A stretch of DNA of 64,000 bases from Chitinophaga nivalis (GCF_025989125.1 NZ_JAPDNR010000001.1:1718301-1782300); one strand, 5' to 3'; shown: positions 16,397-26,313, numbered from the stretch's first letter. Translations and numbers: made by a program. The notes: generated by a model not told the origin, from the sequence alone.

Positions 16397-17764
16397 ATGA
16401 TACCACTGAAGAGAATCTTTCCTGTCATCGTAATTCTGATTACCATTTCCCTGTTAGGCATCATCTATATTCAGGTGAACTGGATCAAAAGTGGTATTGC
16501 CATCAAGAAAGAACAGTTCTCCCAGAACCTGGCCATGATGGGCAAAGACCTCGTCAGCGATATGCTGTACACCCGGCAAACAGCTGTCATGTTCAAAATG
16601 TACAGCAACAGAAGCGGATCTACCAAAACGTTCTCTATCGATATCAACCGGCAGCCCTATAACATGCCGCCGGTAAGTGATTTTTATACCGTACAGGAAC
16701 TACGTGCCTGTATTCAATCCAACCTCCGCAAAAATCACCTGGACTCTACCAATTTTGAATTTGCGATCCTGGCGCCGGTTGCCGGATATGAAGCGAATAT
16801 CAAAATGCATTCTCCGGGCTTCCTGAAAATGTACCAGGAAAATCTGAAAGACAGCAGTGTGAATAACAACAACAGTAAATACCGCATTCAGGTAGTCATG
16901 CTGGCCGATCTGAACGACCTCGCTCCGCGGAATGAAAGTCTGTGGATCATCCTGCCGGTTAATGATTCCATCGCGAAACAGCTGGGATTTATGATTACCG
17001 GTGGTGTGTTGTTCACGCTTATCATTATCACGGCTTTTGCCCTCACCATCCGCACGTTACTGAACCAGAAAAAACTCTCTGAAATAAAATCCGATTTCAT
17101 CAACAACATGACCCATGAGCTGAAAACACCCCTGGCCACCATCTCGCTGGCCATCGATGCTATCGGCAATGAAAAAGTGATGAACAACCCGGATAAAATC
17201 CAATACTTCTCCGGTATCATCAAGGAAGAAAATAAACGGATGAATAAACAGGTGGAAAGTATCCTGCAGTCCGCCCTCCTGGAAAAAGATGAAATTGGTC
17301 TGAAACTGCAGGCCACCGATGCACACAAGGTGATCCAGAATACAACGGATAACCTGCAGCTGCAGCTGGCCGCCAAAAAGGGAGTGGTCGATCTCCAGCT
17401 GAATGCCATCAATCCGGTGATCATGGCCGATGATGTGCATTTCTCCAACCTGATCTTCAATCTCATGGATAACGCTATCAAGTATTCCCGCGACGAACTG
17501 GAAATCGTTATCCAAACCTACAATACCCGCAAAAATCTCTTCATCGTTATCCAGGACAATGGTATCGGTATGAGCCGCGATACGATTTCACGTATCTTTG
17601 AAAAATTCTACCGCGCACACACCGGGAATGTACACAACGTAAAAGGTTTCGGCCTCGGGCTTACCTATGTGAAAGCTATTGTGGACGCACATAAAGGAAA
17701 AATTAAAGTGGAGAGCACCGTCGGTAAAGGCAGTAAGTTTACCCTGGAATTTCCGCAGGATTAG
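16397..17764 (+). CDS. Sensor histidine kinase
   Basis: The 455-residue protein has two membrane segments (about 7-26 and 197-218) enclosing a periplasmic sensor region of about 170 residues. The cytoplasmic part contains the phospho-acceptor H-box THELKTPLATIS, then the HATPase motifs: N-box NLMDNAIKYS, DNGIGM, FEKFYR and GFGLGLTYVK. There is no HAMP domain of clear length. No response regulator is adjacent, but an OmpR-type regulator occurs at 32922. The layout resembles the RprX-type kinases of Bacteroidota, where the partner is often elsewhere. The signal is unknown. Confidence 0.92.
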   Translation: MIPLKRIFPVIVILITISLLGIIYIQVNWIKSGIAIKKEQFSQNLAMMGKDLVSDMLYTRQTAVMFKMYSNRSGSTKTFSIDINRQPYNMPPVSDFYTVQELRACIQSNLRKNHLDSTNFEFAILAPVAGYEANIKMHSPGFLKMYQENLKDSSVNNNNSKYRIQVVMLADLNDLAPRNESLWIILPVNDSIAKQLGFMITGGVLFTLIIITAFALTIRTLLNQKKLSEIKSDFINNMTHELKTPLATISLAIDAIGNEKVMNNPDKIQYFSGIIKEENKRMNKQVESILQSALLEKDEIGLKLQATDAHKVIQNTTDNLQLQLAAKKGVVDLQLNAINPVIMADDVHFSNLIFNLMDNAIKYSRDELEIVIQTYNTRKNLFIVIQDNGIGMSRDTISRIFEKFYRAHTGNVHNVKGFGLGLTYVKAIVDAHKGKIKVESTVGKGSKFTLEFPQD

Positions 17765-17780
17765 ATAAAGGATATAGCAC

Positions 17781-18593
17781 ATGATACTCAGTGAAAAAGA
17801 AGCATTACATTTTCAGCATCCGATAGCCGTGCCCGGTATGGGCGTAAGTGCACAGGAGAAACTAAAGGAAGCCCGTATACTGGTAGTAGGCGCCGGGGGG
17901 CTGGGCAGTCCGGTGATGCAATATCTCAGCGCAAGTGGCATCGGGGTAATCGGCATTGCGGATTACGGGGTGATCAACGATGAAGATATGCACCGCCAGC
18001 CGGTTTACCAGATGCAGGATGTGCGCAAACACAAAGCTAAAATGGCTGCCAGCAGATTGTGGGCAGTAAATCCATATACCAAACATTATCCGATTCTGGT
18101 ACAGGTAAAACCGGAAACCATCGGGATGATGCTCGTAGGATTCGACCTGGTCATCGATTGTTCCCAGCACACACCTACTCACCTCGTGCTGAATGATGCC
18201 TGCATCGTACACAACAAACCTTTTATCACCGGAGAAGTGCATAACTGGCAGGCCTGGTGGGGTGGTTTCAACATGCCGCTGGCAGATGGGACTACTTCTG
18301 CTTCCTACCGCTGTGCATTACCACTCACGGAAACCTACCGCAACTTCGACGCAGGAGCGATTGGCGCTACACACGGCGCTACCGGCATGCAGATCGTTTG
18401 TGAAACACTGAAATACCTGCTGGGAGTAACCGGTGACATTGCCGGTAAACTGTATGGGGTAGACTACCTGCATAATCAGCGGCAGGTACATGACCTCGTG
18501 CCGGATGCGGAAGTATTGGCGGCTACCCGGGCGCATGGGATACTGACGGCAGATGATTACGGATTGGAGATTGTACCGGACGTGGAAGATTAA
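17781..18593 (+). CDS. ThiF/MoeB-like protein lacking catalytic residues
   Basis: The 270-residue protein has the E1-like Rossmann fold: VVGAGGLGSPVMQYL for nucleotide binding and DMHRQ in place of the usual NLxRQ. Several key positions have changed: the Asp in the DCTD motif that contacts ATP/Mg is Gln129 (DCSQ); the zinc CxxC reads SYRC (Ser175, Cys178); the second CxxC is missing; and the region that usually carries the catalytic Cys reads RNFDAGAIG. Adenylation activity is therefore doubtful. It follows the histidine kinase gene by 16 bases and is probably co-transcribed with it. Confidence 0.8.
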   Translation: MILSEKEALHFQHPIAVPGMGVSAQEKLKEARILVVGAGGLGSPVMQYLSASGIGVIGIADYGVINDEDMHRQPVYQMQDVRKHKAKMAASRLWAVNPYTKHYPILVQVKPETIGMMLVGFDLVIDCSQHTPTHLVLNDACIVHNKPFITGEVHNWQAWWGGFNMPLADGTTSASYRCALPLTETYRNFDAGAIGATHGATGMQIVCETLKYLLGVTGDIAGKLYGVDYLHNQRQVHDLVPDAEVLAATRAHGILTADDYGLEIVPDVED

Positions 18594-18598
18594 TGAAA

Positions 18599-18633
18599 AA
18601 CAGGCTGTTGCCGGCTACCGGTAACAGCCTGTT
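18599..18633. terminator. Bidirectional terminator hairpin
   Basis: Arms of 16 bases (18599-18614 and 18618-18633, with one G-T pair) lie between convergent genes ending at 18593 and 18641. The stem is long, but the T tract is weak. Confidence 0.65.
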
Positions 18634-18640
18634 ACAAGAC

Positions 18641-19549
18641 TTATCGCTGTTCGGAGAGAAAGCTTTTGGCGCCGACTTTTAATTCGTGTTTTACACCCAG
18701 TTTCAGGGCATAATTCGCTTCCTGATGCCCACTGGGGAATCCAAAGCAAACCGGGTAATCATAATCTTTGACCAGATTCATGATAATTTCATACTCCGAT
18801 TGCCCGAAAGGCGTATCCGTTTCTTTCCCGTCAGTGAATGCCCCTACTACCAGCCCCGCCAGTTTATCCAGCCAGCCGGCTCTTTTCAGGTTATACATCA
18901 TCCGGTCAATGCTGTAGCGGTATTCGCCGATATCTTCCAGTAACAGAATTTTTCCTTTGGTATCCGGCTGTGAAATACTGCCGGAAATATTGGCCAGCAA
19001 CGCCAGGTTGCCGCCAATGAGCTGCCCGGAAGCTTTGCCCTCGCGGTTTAAAGGATGTGCCGGTGCGCTGTAGCGATAGGTCTTTCCTTTGAGTGCGGCT
19101 GCCAGACTATGTACGTATTCATTATCCGCCGTTTCCGGGGTAATGCCGCTACACATCATGGAATGCAAGGTCGCAATACGATAACGCTGATGTATATGTG
19201 CATGAAGAGCAGTTACATCACTGTAGCCACATATCCATTTTGGGTTTTTACGAAAACGGGTAAAATCCAGTTTATCCAGGATACAGATCATGCCGTAACC
19301 ACCGCGGCCAAATACAATCGCTTTTATTTCGGGATCATCCAGCATATCCTGCAGCTCTTCCAACCGCAGTTCATCTGGTGCGGAAAAATTATGAAAGCTT
19401 GTACCCACCGTGATACCCAGATGTACCCGGTATCCCCAGGAACTTAATACGTCTGCTGCATACGTAGCAGCAGACAGCTCCATTTTACTGCTGGAACAGG
19501 TAACTCCAATCAGATCCCCTTTTTTCAAATATGGTGGAATTTTTACCAT
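18641..19549 (-). CDS. LD-carboxypeptidase, peptidase family S66
   Basis: The 302-residue protein belongs to the S66 family (LdcA/MccF). It begins PPYLKKGDLIGVTCSSS, has the FGRGGYG motif and the nucleophile context GYSDVTAL, and keeps the later Glu-containing LLLEDIGE segment. Family members remove the terminal D-Ala from murein tetrapeptides during peptidoglycan recycling, while MccF types cleave microcin C. With no signal peptide and no microcin context, murein recycling is more likely. Confidence 0.92.
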   Translation of the reverse strand: MVKIPPYLKKGDLIGVTCSSSKMELSAATYAADVLSSWGYRVHLGITVGTSFHNFSAPDELRLEELQDMLDDPEIKAIVFGRGGYGMICILDKLDFTRFRKNPKWICGYSDVTALHAHIHQRYRIATLHSMMCSGITPETADNEYVHSLAAALKGKTYRYSAPAHPLNREGKASGQLIGGNLALLANISGSISQPDTKGKILLLEDIGEYRYSIDRMMYNLKRAGWLDKLAGLVVGAFTDGKETDTPFGQSEYEIIMNLVKDYDYPVCFGFPSGHQEANYALKLGVKHELKVGAKSFLSEQR

Positions 19550-19561
19550 TGTACTTTTGTT

Positions 19562-19569
19562 TACCTTTG
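19562..19569 (+). promoter_or_regulatory. -7 promoter element of metG
   Basis: TACCTTTG is a perfect TAnnTTTG match. The -33 region is TTT rather than TTG. It predicts a start near 19576 and a leader of about 110 bases before metG. Confidence 0.45.
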
Positions 19570-19686
19570 CAGATTAGTTAGTGAATTGCAATTACTATAT
19601 ATTCACGAACTAAGTTGATAAATTGTTGCGGAATTCCAAAAACAATAATCTGATTTAAAATTTATTTAAGTATTCTTTAAGATAGC

Positions 19687-21822
19687 ATGGGAAAATTTAA
19701 TAGATATTTAATAACTGCAGCGTTACCGTACGCTAATGGTCCGGTGCACATAGGGCACCTTGCCGGCTGCTACCTGCCTGCAGATATATACGTGCGCTAT
19801 TTGCGCGCCAGGAAGGCAGATGTGAAATTTGTTTGCGGATCTGATGAACATGGTGTACCTATCACCATCAAAGCGATGCGGGAAAATGTATCGCCTCAGG
19901 ACGTGGTAGACAAGTACCATAAAATTATTGGCGACAGCTTCGCCGCTATGGGTATTTCCTTCGATATTTATGCCCGTACCAGCTCTCCTGTGCACCATCA
20001 GATGGCATCCGATTTCTTTCTGAAGATGTATAACGATGGTTTGTTTGAAGAGAAAGAAAGCGAACAGTATTTCGATCCGGTGAAAAATGTATTCCTGGCC
20101 GACCGGTATATTGTGGGTACCTGCCCCAAATGCGGTAATGACAAGGCTTACGGTGACCAATGCGAACGCTGTGGCTCCTCTTTAAGCCCGGATGAACTCA
20201 TTAACCCGCATTCTGCGCTCAGTGAGGCTGTTCCCGTGAAAAAAACAACCAAACACTGGTACATGCCGCTGCAGAACTACGAACCGTGGCTGAAGCAATA
20301 TGTACTGGAAGATCATAAAGAATGGAAAAATAACGTATACGGGCAGTGTAAAAGCTGGCTGGACAGCGGTCTGCAAAGCCGGGCAATGACCCGCGATAGC
20401 AGCTGGGGCGTAAAAGTACCGTTGCCGGAAGCAGAAGGAAAAGTGCTGTACGTATGGTTTGATGCACCTATCGGCTATATTTCTGCCACCAAAGAACTGA
20501 CCGATAACTGGGCAGACTACTGGTGTAAAGATGATACCAAACTGGTACACTTTATCGGAAAAGATAACATCGTATTCCACTGTATTATTTTCCCGGCGAT
20601 GCTGAAGGCGCACGGCGGATTTGTATTACCGGATAACGTACCAGCCAACGAATTCCTGAATATCGAAGGCGAAAAAGTATCCACTTCCCGGAACTGGGCG
20701 GTGTGGGTACACGATTATATCAAGGATTTCCCGGATCAGCAGGATGTACTGCGCTATGTACTTTGCAGTACGGCGCCGGAAACAAAAGATAACGACTTTA
20801 CCTGGAAAGATTTTCAGGATCGTAATAACAATGAGCTGGTAGCTGTTTTCGGTAACTTCGTAAATCGGGCGATGGTGCTGATGCACAAACTGTGCGGTGG
20901 TAAAGTACCTCGTTTACACAGCGAATACCTGGACGAATCTGACCGCGAATTGCTGGGCCACCTCGCTGCTGCCAAAGAAAAAATCGAAAGCAGTATTGAG
21001 AACTACCGGTTCCGGGAAGCACTGGCAGAAGTGATAGATCTTTCCAGAAAAGGAAATATCTATCTCCAGAAAAATGAACCCTGGACACTGGCCAGCGTAA
21101 TCGAGAAATTAAACCAGCAGGAGCAGCATCCAAAGTATCCGCAGTATACAGAAAAAGACCTGCCAGCCTTACAGGGCAGAATTGATAACTGTTTACATAT
21201 CGCTTTACAGCTGACAGCCAACCTGGCGATCTTTATCAATCCATTCCTGCCGTTTACGGCGAAAAAAATCTGCCACCTGCTGAAAGTGGTAGACCGCATG
21301 CTGGATTGGGAAAATGCCGGCAGCGATAAATTACTCAGCGTAGGCTATTCCCTGCGCGCACCGGAGTTGTTGTTCCGTAAAATTGAAGATGAAGAGGTGA
21401 AAGCACAGGTAGAAAAATTACACGCTGGCCTGAAACTGGCAGCTGCTGCAGCAGCTCCGGCCCCGGTAGCGGAAGAAAAACCTGCTGCCCCGGCCAAACC
21501 GGAAATTCAGTTTGATGATTTTGCGAAACTGGACCTTCGGGTAGGTACCATTCTGCAGGCGGAAAAAGTGGAAAAAGCAGATAAACTGCTGAAATTACTG
21601 GTAGATATCGGTACCGAACAGCGTACCGTAGTTTCCGGTATTGCCATGCATTTCCAGCCGGAAGATATCATTGGCAAACAGGTAACCCTGGTAGCCAACC
21701 TGGCTCCCCGCAAAATGCGCGGTATTGAAAGCCAGGGCATGATCCTGATGGCCGAAGATAACGGTAAACTGATTTTTGTAAACCCTGCGGAAGCCGTGAA
21801 ACCCGGCAGTGGGGTAAGCTGA
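19687..21822 (+). CDS. metG: Methionyl-tRNA synthetase
   Basis: The enzyme charges tRNA-Met (711 residues). The class I HIGH motif occurs as PVHIGHLAG, and the zinc finger has CPKCGNDKAYGDQCERCG. The KMSKS loop reads KVSTS, a variant often seen in this group. An anticodon-binding helical domain follows, then an Ala/Pro-rich linker (about 583-605) and a C-terminal OB-fold tRNA-binding domain (FAKLDLRVGTI... GKQVTLVANLAPRKMRGIESQGM), used for dimerisation or tRNA binding. Confidence 0.97.
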   Translation: MGKFNRYLITAALPYANGPVHIGHLAGCYLPADIYVRYLRARKADVKFVCGSDEHGVPITIKAMRENVSPQDVVDKYHKIIGDSFAAMGISFDIYARTSSPVHHQMASDFFLKMYNDGLFEEKESEQYFDPVKNVFLADRYIVGTCPKCGNDKAYGDQCERCGSSLSPDELINPHSALSEAVPVKKTTKHWYMPLQNYEPWLKQYVLEDHKEWKNNVYGQCKSWLDSGLQSRAMTRDSSWGVKVPLPEAEGKVLYVWFDAPIGYISATKELTDNWADYWCKDDTKLVHFIGKDNIVFHCIIFPAMLKAHGGFVLPDNVPANEFLNIEGEKVSTSRNWAVWVHDYIKDFPDQQDVLRYVLCSTAPETKDNDFTWKDFQDRNNNELVAVFGNFVNRAMVLMHKLCGGKVPRLHSEYLDESDRELLGHLAAAKEKIESSIENYRFREALAEVIDLSRKGNIYLQKNEPWTLASVIEKLNQQEQHPKYPQYTEKDLPALQGRIDNCLHIALQLTANLAIFINPFLPFTAKKICHLLKVVDRMLDWENAGSDKLLSVGYSLRAPELLFRKIEDEEVKAQVEKLHAGLKLAAAAAAPAPVAEEKPAAPAKPEIQFDDFAKLDLRVGTILQAEKVEKADKLLKLLVDIGTEQRTVVSGIAMHFQPEDIIGKQVTLVANLAPRKMRGIESQGMILMAEDNGKLIFVNPAEAVKPGSGVS

Positions 21823-21847
21823 TAAATCCTTACAGGAATTAACTTTT

Positions 21848-21876
21848 AGCCGGTACAACCTTGTACCGGCTTTTTT
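21848..21876 (+). terminator. Intrinsic terminator of metG
   Basis: A 10-bp stem (AGCCGGTACA / TGTACCGGCT) with loop ACCT is followed by TTTTTT. It lies 25 bases after the metG stop. Confidence 0.85.
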
Positions 21877-22055
21877 ATTGTACGTCTGACAGGAACAGGG
21901 AAAAACCAGCCTGATACAACTCCTGAAAAAAGTCAGCGAGAATTCCGGGCACTGTGATCATGGATGTACAAAAAATGCTAAATTCAAGGATCGGTAAACT
22001 TAAGTTACAACCGCTGGAAGCTCCACGAAAGACTAACAGCTTAAAGCTAATAGCT

Positions 22056-24458
22056 ATGCAAAGACACATTAATAAAGTAGCCGTACTTGGCTCGGGAGTA
22101 ATGGGATCAAGGATTGCCTGTCATTTTGCAGGTATCGGAGTACAGGTTTTACTGTTGGACATTGCCCCCAGAGAATTAAATGAAGTAGAAAAAGCGAAGA
22201 ACCTGACGCTGGATAGCCCTGCGGTGAAGAACCGTATCGTTAACGATGCCCTGCAGGCAGCCATTAAGTCTAACCCTTCCCCTGTATTCACAAAAGATGT
22301 AATTAAACTCATTAAAACAGGCAACTTTACAGACGATATGAAACGTATCGCTGATGTGGACTGGATCATTGAAGTGGTAGTCGAAAATCTGGACGTGAAA
22401 AAAACAGTGTTTGAACAGGTGGAAAAATTCCGGAAACCCGGTACCCTGATTACTTCCAACACTTCCGGTATTCCCATTCACCTGATGACAGAAGGCCGTA
22501 GTCAGGACTTTCAGCAACATTTTTGTGGCACGCATTTCTTTAACCCGCCTCGTTACCTCCGTTTGCTCGAAATTATTCCTACCCCACTCACTAATCCCGC
22601 AGTTACCAACTTCCTGATGCACTACGGCGACCGGTACCTGGGTAAAACCACTGTATTATGTAAAGATACCCCGGCATTCATTGCCAACAGAGTAGGCGTA
22701 TTCTCCATCATGGCTGTTTTCCATATTATGGGGGAAATGGGCCTGAGCATTGATGATATTGATGCACTGACTGGTCCGGTGATTGGTCACCCGAAATCGG
22801 CTACTTTCCGCACTGCTGATGTAGTGGGAATAGATACCCTGGTGAAAGTGGCCAATGGTGTGGTGGAAAACTGCCCCAATGATGAAGCGATCAGTATCTT
22901 CAAAATACCGGCATTTCTGCAACAGGTAGTGGAAAACAAATGGCTGGGTGATAAAACCGGTCAGGGTTTCTATAAAAAAACCAAAGGAGAAGGCGGTAGT
23001 AAGGAAATTCTTACGCTGAACCTGCAGACCATGGAATATGGTCCTAAACAAAAACCTAAATTCGGCAGTATAGAAGCCGCCAAACCGATAGAGGACCTGA
23101 AACAACGTCTCCGCGCGCTGGCAGCTGCCACAGATAAAGCCGGACAGTTCTATCAGCAGTTCCATGCACATCTCTTCTCCTATGTGTCTCACCGTATTCC
23201 GGAAATCGCCGACGATCTGTATAAAGTAGATGACGCGATGAAAGCCGGCTTTGGCTGGGAGATAGGTCCTTTTGAAACCTGGGATCTGCTGGGTGTGGAA
23301 GCTTCGGTGAAATTGCTGGAAGAAAAAGGCCTTACCGTAGCCCAATGGGTGAAAGATATGCTGGCTAAAGGTATTAAAAGCTTCTACCAGGTAGAAAACG
23401 GGAAGAAGTTGTATTATGATGTAGCCAGTCAATCCTATAAATCTGTACCCGGTGAAGGGGAATTCATTATACTCGAAAATTTCTCTAACAATATTATCTG
23501 GAAAAACAGCAGCAGCAGCCTGATTGATATTGGAGACGGCGTTGTATGTTTTGACTGGAAGACGAAAATGAATACCCTCGGCGGAGATGTGCTGGAAGGC
23601 CTGAATAAGGCGGTAGACCGCGCAGAAAAAGATTTCCGGGGGTTGGTAGTAGGTAATGATGGTACGAACTTTTCTGCCGGCGCCAACGTAGGAATGATCT
23701 TTATGCTGGCAGCAGAACAGGAGTACGATGAACTGGATATGGCAGTACGCATGTTCCAGCGTACGACCATGCGGTTGCGTTATTCTTCCATACCGGTAGT
23801 GATAGCACCACACGGACTTACCCTCGGTGGTGGCTGTGAGATGTGTTTACATGCCGATAAGGTACAGGCAGCAGCAGAAACCTATATCGGATTAGTGGAA
23901 CTGGGAGTAGGTATCATTCCTGGTGGCGGTGGTACCAAAGAAATGGCACTGCGTGCCAGCCTGGAATTTAAAGAGGGCCGCATTGAAGAAGAACCGCTTA
24001 AAGATTACTTTATGACCGTAGCTACTGCTAAAGTAGCGACTTCCGGTTTTGAAGGTTTTGATATGGGCGTGCTACGTAAAGGCCATGATGAGATCACCAT
24101 GAATGCCAGCCGCCTGATTGCCGATGCGAAACGCAGTGTATTGGTACTGGCAGACGAAGGATATACCCAGCCGGTGGAAAGAACAGATATCAAAGTGATG
24201 GGCCGCAGTGCGCTGGGCGCTTTGCTGGTAGGTGTATATTCCATGAGGTTAGGAAACTATATCTCCGAACATGACCAGAAAGTAGCCAATAAGCTGGCGT
24301 ATGTAATGTGTGGCGGAGATTTGACAGAACCGGCTTTCGTTAGTGAACAATACCTGCTGGATCTCGAAAGAGAGGCCTTCCTGAGCTTATGCGGTGAACG
24401 CAAAACGCTGGAACGCCTGCAAAGCGTGATCAAGACGGGTAGACCGGTGCGTAATTAG
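22056..24458 (+). CDS. fadN: 3-hydroxyacyl-CoA dehydrogenase / enoyl-CoA hydratase, FadN type
   Basis: This bifunctional beta-oxidation enzyme (800 residues) hydrates enoyl-CoA and oxidises 3-hydroxyacyl-CoA with NAD. The domain order is dehydrogenase first (VLGSGVMGSRIACHF, catalytic His in THFFNPPRYLRLLEI) and crotonase last (NFSAGANVGM, GGGCEMCLHAD and LVELGVGIIPGGGG, keeping both catalytic Glu residues). This is the FadN arrangement, the reverse of FadB. I chose ATG 22056, since the 34 residues added by ATG 21954 look non-conserved. The thiolase and acyl-CoA dehydrogenase usually linked to it are not adjacent. Confidence 0.93.
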   Translation: MQRHINKVAVLGSGVMGSRIACHFAGIGVQVLLLDIAPRELNEVEKAKNLTLDSPAVKNRIVNDALQAAIKSNPSPVFTKDVIKLIKTGNFTDDMKRIADVDWIIEVVVENLDVKKTVFEQVEKFRKPGTLITSNTSGIPIHLMTEGRSQDFQQHFCGTHFFNPPRYLRLLEIIPTPLTNPAVTNFLMHYGDRYLGKTTVLCKDTPAFIANRVGVFSIMAVFHIMGEMGLSIDDIDALTGPVIGHPKSATFRTADVVGIDTLVKVANGVVENCPNDEAISIFKIPAFLQQVVENKWLGDKTGQGFYKKTKGEGGSKEILTLNLQTMEYGPKQKPKFGSIEAAKPIEDLKQRLRALAAATDKAGQFYQQFHAHLFSYVSHRIPEIADDLYKVDDAMKAGFGWEIGPFETWDLLGVEASVKLLEEKGLTVAQWVKDMLAKGIKSFYQVENGKKLYYDVASQSYKSVPGEGEFIILENFSNNIIWKNSSSSLIDIGDGVVCFDWKTKMNTLGGDVLEGLNKAVDRAEKDFRGLVVGNDGTNFSAGANVGMIFMLAAEQEYDELDMAVRMFQRTTMRLRYSSIPVVIAPHGLTLGGGCEMCLHADKVQAAAETYIGLVELGVGIIPGGGGTKEMALRASLEFKEGRIEEEPLKDYFMTVATAKVATSGFEGFDMGVLRKGHDEITMNASRLIADAKRSVLVLADEGYTQPVERTDIKVMGRSALGALLVGVYSMRLGNYISEHDQKVANKLAYVMCGGDLTEPAFVSEQYLLDLEREAFLSLCGERKTLERLQSVIKTGRPVRN

Positions 24459-24481
24459 TAAAAACTGTTATTTTAATTCAT

Positions 24482-24535
24482 GGGAAATGTAGTGAAGATT
24501 AGCCATAAGATCATTCGCTGCATTTCCCTTTTTTA
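24482..24535 (+). terminator. Intrinsic terminator of fadN
   Basis: The arms GGGAAATG (24482-24489) and CATTTCCC (24521-24528) extend inward with weaker pairs and are followed by a run of T residues. Confidence 0.75.
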
Positions 24536-24558
24536 TTGCTCACTCTTATACTTTACTC

Positions 24559-25455
24559 GTGTCTGTTTTATCCTTACAACATATTTCCAAGCGGTATGGC
24601 CGTGTCCAGGCGTTATCGGAGGTATCTTTCGACGTGCCGGCCGGCAGTGTATTCGGCGTACTGGGACCTAACGGTAGCGGCAAAACGACGTTGCTCGGTA
24701 TTGTTACTGATGTATTGAAAGCCGATAGCGGCAGCTTCACCTTATTCGGCAAGCCGGCAACGGCGCAGCAACGCCGGCAGATTGGTACGTTACTGGAAAC
24801 ACCCAATTTCTATCATTACCTGAGTGCCTATAAAAACCTGGAAATTTCCGCCGCCATAAAACAACGTGGCCAGACAGATATTTCCCGCGTATTGAAGATC
24901 TGCGGCCTGGAAGAACGGCAGCATTCCGCTTTTAAAACATTTTCCCTGGGCATGAAACAGCGGCTGGCTATTGCTGCTGTATTGCTGGGTGACCCGGATG
25001 TACTGATCCTGGATGAACCTACCAATGGGCTGGATCCTTCTGGTATTGCAGAAGTAAGAGAGCTGGTACATCAGCTGGCTGCTACCGGAAAAACCATTAT
25101 CCTGGCCAGCCACCTGCTGGATGAAGTGGAGAAGGTATGCACACATGTGGCGATTCTGCGTGCCGGCCGGTTGCTGAAATCCGGCGCAGTCGGGGAAGTG
25201 ATCAGCCGGAATGATTACCTGGAGCTGGCCGCCCCCGATAACCAGGCACTGCGTGCCGCTTTGTTGCAGTATCCTGCCTGTACTGGTGCGGAATTGCAGG
25301 GTGTGTTGGTAAAAGCCACATTCAGCGTATCGCCGGATGCTGCTGCCGTCAACAACTATTGCGCACAGCAGGGAATCTGGTTAAGCCACCTGCAGTTGCG
25401 TAAGAAGAGCCTGGAAACCGCATTTCTTGAAATTACCAATCATCCCGTACAATGA
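24559..25455 (+). CDS. ABC transporter ATP-binding protein
   Basis: The 298-residue ATPase has Walker A GPNGSGKTT, signature motif FSLGMKQRLAIA (LSGGQ equivalent), Walker B VLILDEPTNGLDPSG and a switch His (LASHLLDE). It resembles CcmA/BcrA-like subfamilies that work with a separate permease. The start codon is GTG. It overlaps the permease gene by 4 bases (ATGA), so translation is probably coupled. The substrate is unknown. Confidence 0.93.
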   Translation: MSVLSLQHISKRYGRVQALSEVSFDVPAGSVFGVLGPNGSGKTTLLGIVTDVLKADSGSFTLFGKPATAQQRRQIGTLLETPNFYHYLSAYKNLEISAAIKQRGQTDISRVLKICGLEERQHSAFKTFSLGMKQRLAIAAVLLGDPDVLILDEPTNGLDPSGIAEVRELVHQLAATGKTIILASHLLDEVEKVCTHVAILRAGRLLKSGAVGEVISRNDYLELAAPDNQALRAALLQYPACTGAELQGVLVKATFSVSPDAAAVNNYCAQQGIWLSHLQLRKKSLETAFLEITNHPVQ

Positions 25456-26231
25456 AACAAATAATCTATGCCGAGTGGCTCAAAGTGAAATCCTACCGTA
25501 CTTTTTGGGTGATGGTATCGCTGGCATTGCTGGTAATCCCGGCAGGAAACTATATCGTGGCCGACAAGTTCAGTTCGGGAGAACTGAATAAAGTCAGCAA
25601 AATGCTGGGTAATCCGTTCAGTTTCCCGGAAATCTGGCTGACGGCAGCCTCTATCAACAGTTATATTTCTGTTTTATTTGGTTTGCTGCTGATCATTCTC
25701 GTTACGAATGAATATACTTACCGTACAAACCGGCAGAACGTTATTGATGGGTGGGACCGGAAAGAATTCGTCTATGCCAAGTTGTGCTGGCTGGTGGGTT
25801 TATCCCTTGCGGCACTGGCAGTAGCATCCGGCAGCGCCCTGGTACTGGGGATCGTTTATGGGGGCAGGCCTTTTAGTCTGGAGGGATTCAGTTATATGAT
25901 CTATTACTGGCTGCAGTTGCTGGTGATGCTCACGATTGCCCTGCTGATCAGCGTTTGGGTAAAACGCGCTGGTCTGTCCATCGTGCTGTTCCTGGCCTAT
26001 AATATGATGCTGGAACAGTTGCTGGTGATGATTGTCAAGTTCAATTTCGGTAATATTGGCGGACTATTGCCGTTGCAAAGCGGGGACGAATTACTGCCTT
26101 TTCCGCTGGTAGGGAAAATGATACCGGGAGCGGTATCCTATGATGCTTATGTATATGTATCGGCTATGCTGGTATATATCGGTGGAGGTATCTCCCTGGT
26201 TTTCAGGAAAATATTAAAATCGGATCTTTAA
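25452..26231 (+). CDS. ABC-2 type transporter permease
   Basis: The 259-residue protein has about six hydrophobic segments and follows the ABC-2/NatB-like pattern (MKQIIYAEWLKVKSYRTFWVM at the N-terminus). With the preceding ATPase it would form an exporter or membrane-modifying complex. No accessory gene suggests a substrate. Transcription seems to end before surE, which has its own -7 element. Confidence 0.88.
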   Translation: MKQIIYAEWLKVKSYRTFWVMVSLALLVIPAGNYIVADKFSSGELNKVSKMLGNPFSFPEIWLTAASINSYISVLFGLLLIILVTNEYTYRTNRQNVIDGWDRKEFVYAKLCWLVGLSLAALAVASGSALVLGIVYGGRPFSLEGFSYMIYYWLQLLVMLTIALLISVWVKRAGLSIVLFLAYNMMLEQLLVMIVKFNFGNIGGLLPLQSGDELLPFPLVGKMIPGAVSYDAYVYVSAMLVYIGGGISLVFRKILKSDL

Positions 26232-26283
26232 AAATATCTATATATTTCACATTCTTTTAAAGCGAAATTTCTTCGGGAGAGCT

Positions 26284-26291
26284 TAAATTTG
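26284..26291 (+). promoter_or_regulatory. -7 promoter element of surE
   Basis: TAAATTTG is a perfect TAnnTTTG match. Transcription would start near 26297, which favours the second ATG (26314) as the surE start. No TTG occurs at the right spacing. Confidence 0.45.
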
Positions 26292-26313
26292 TGTGGAATG
26301 CTAAATGTGTATT

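Noticed and set aside
21954..22055. 34-residue N-terminal extension of the FadN-type enzyme
   Set aside because: The conserved Rossmann start follows ATG 22056 directly, and the extension looks like translated leader sequence.
22656..23813. Minus-strand frame of 385 codons inside fadN
   Set aside because: It is antisense to a full-length enzyme with all motifs, and shows no domain of its own.
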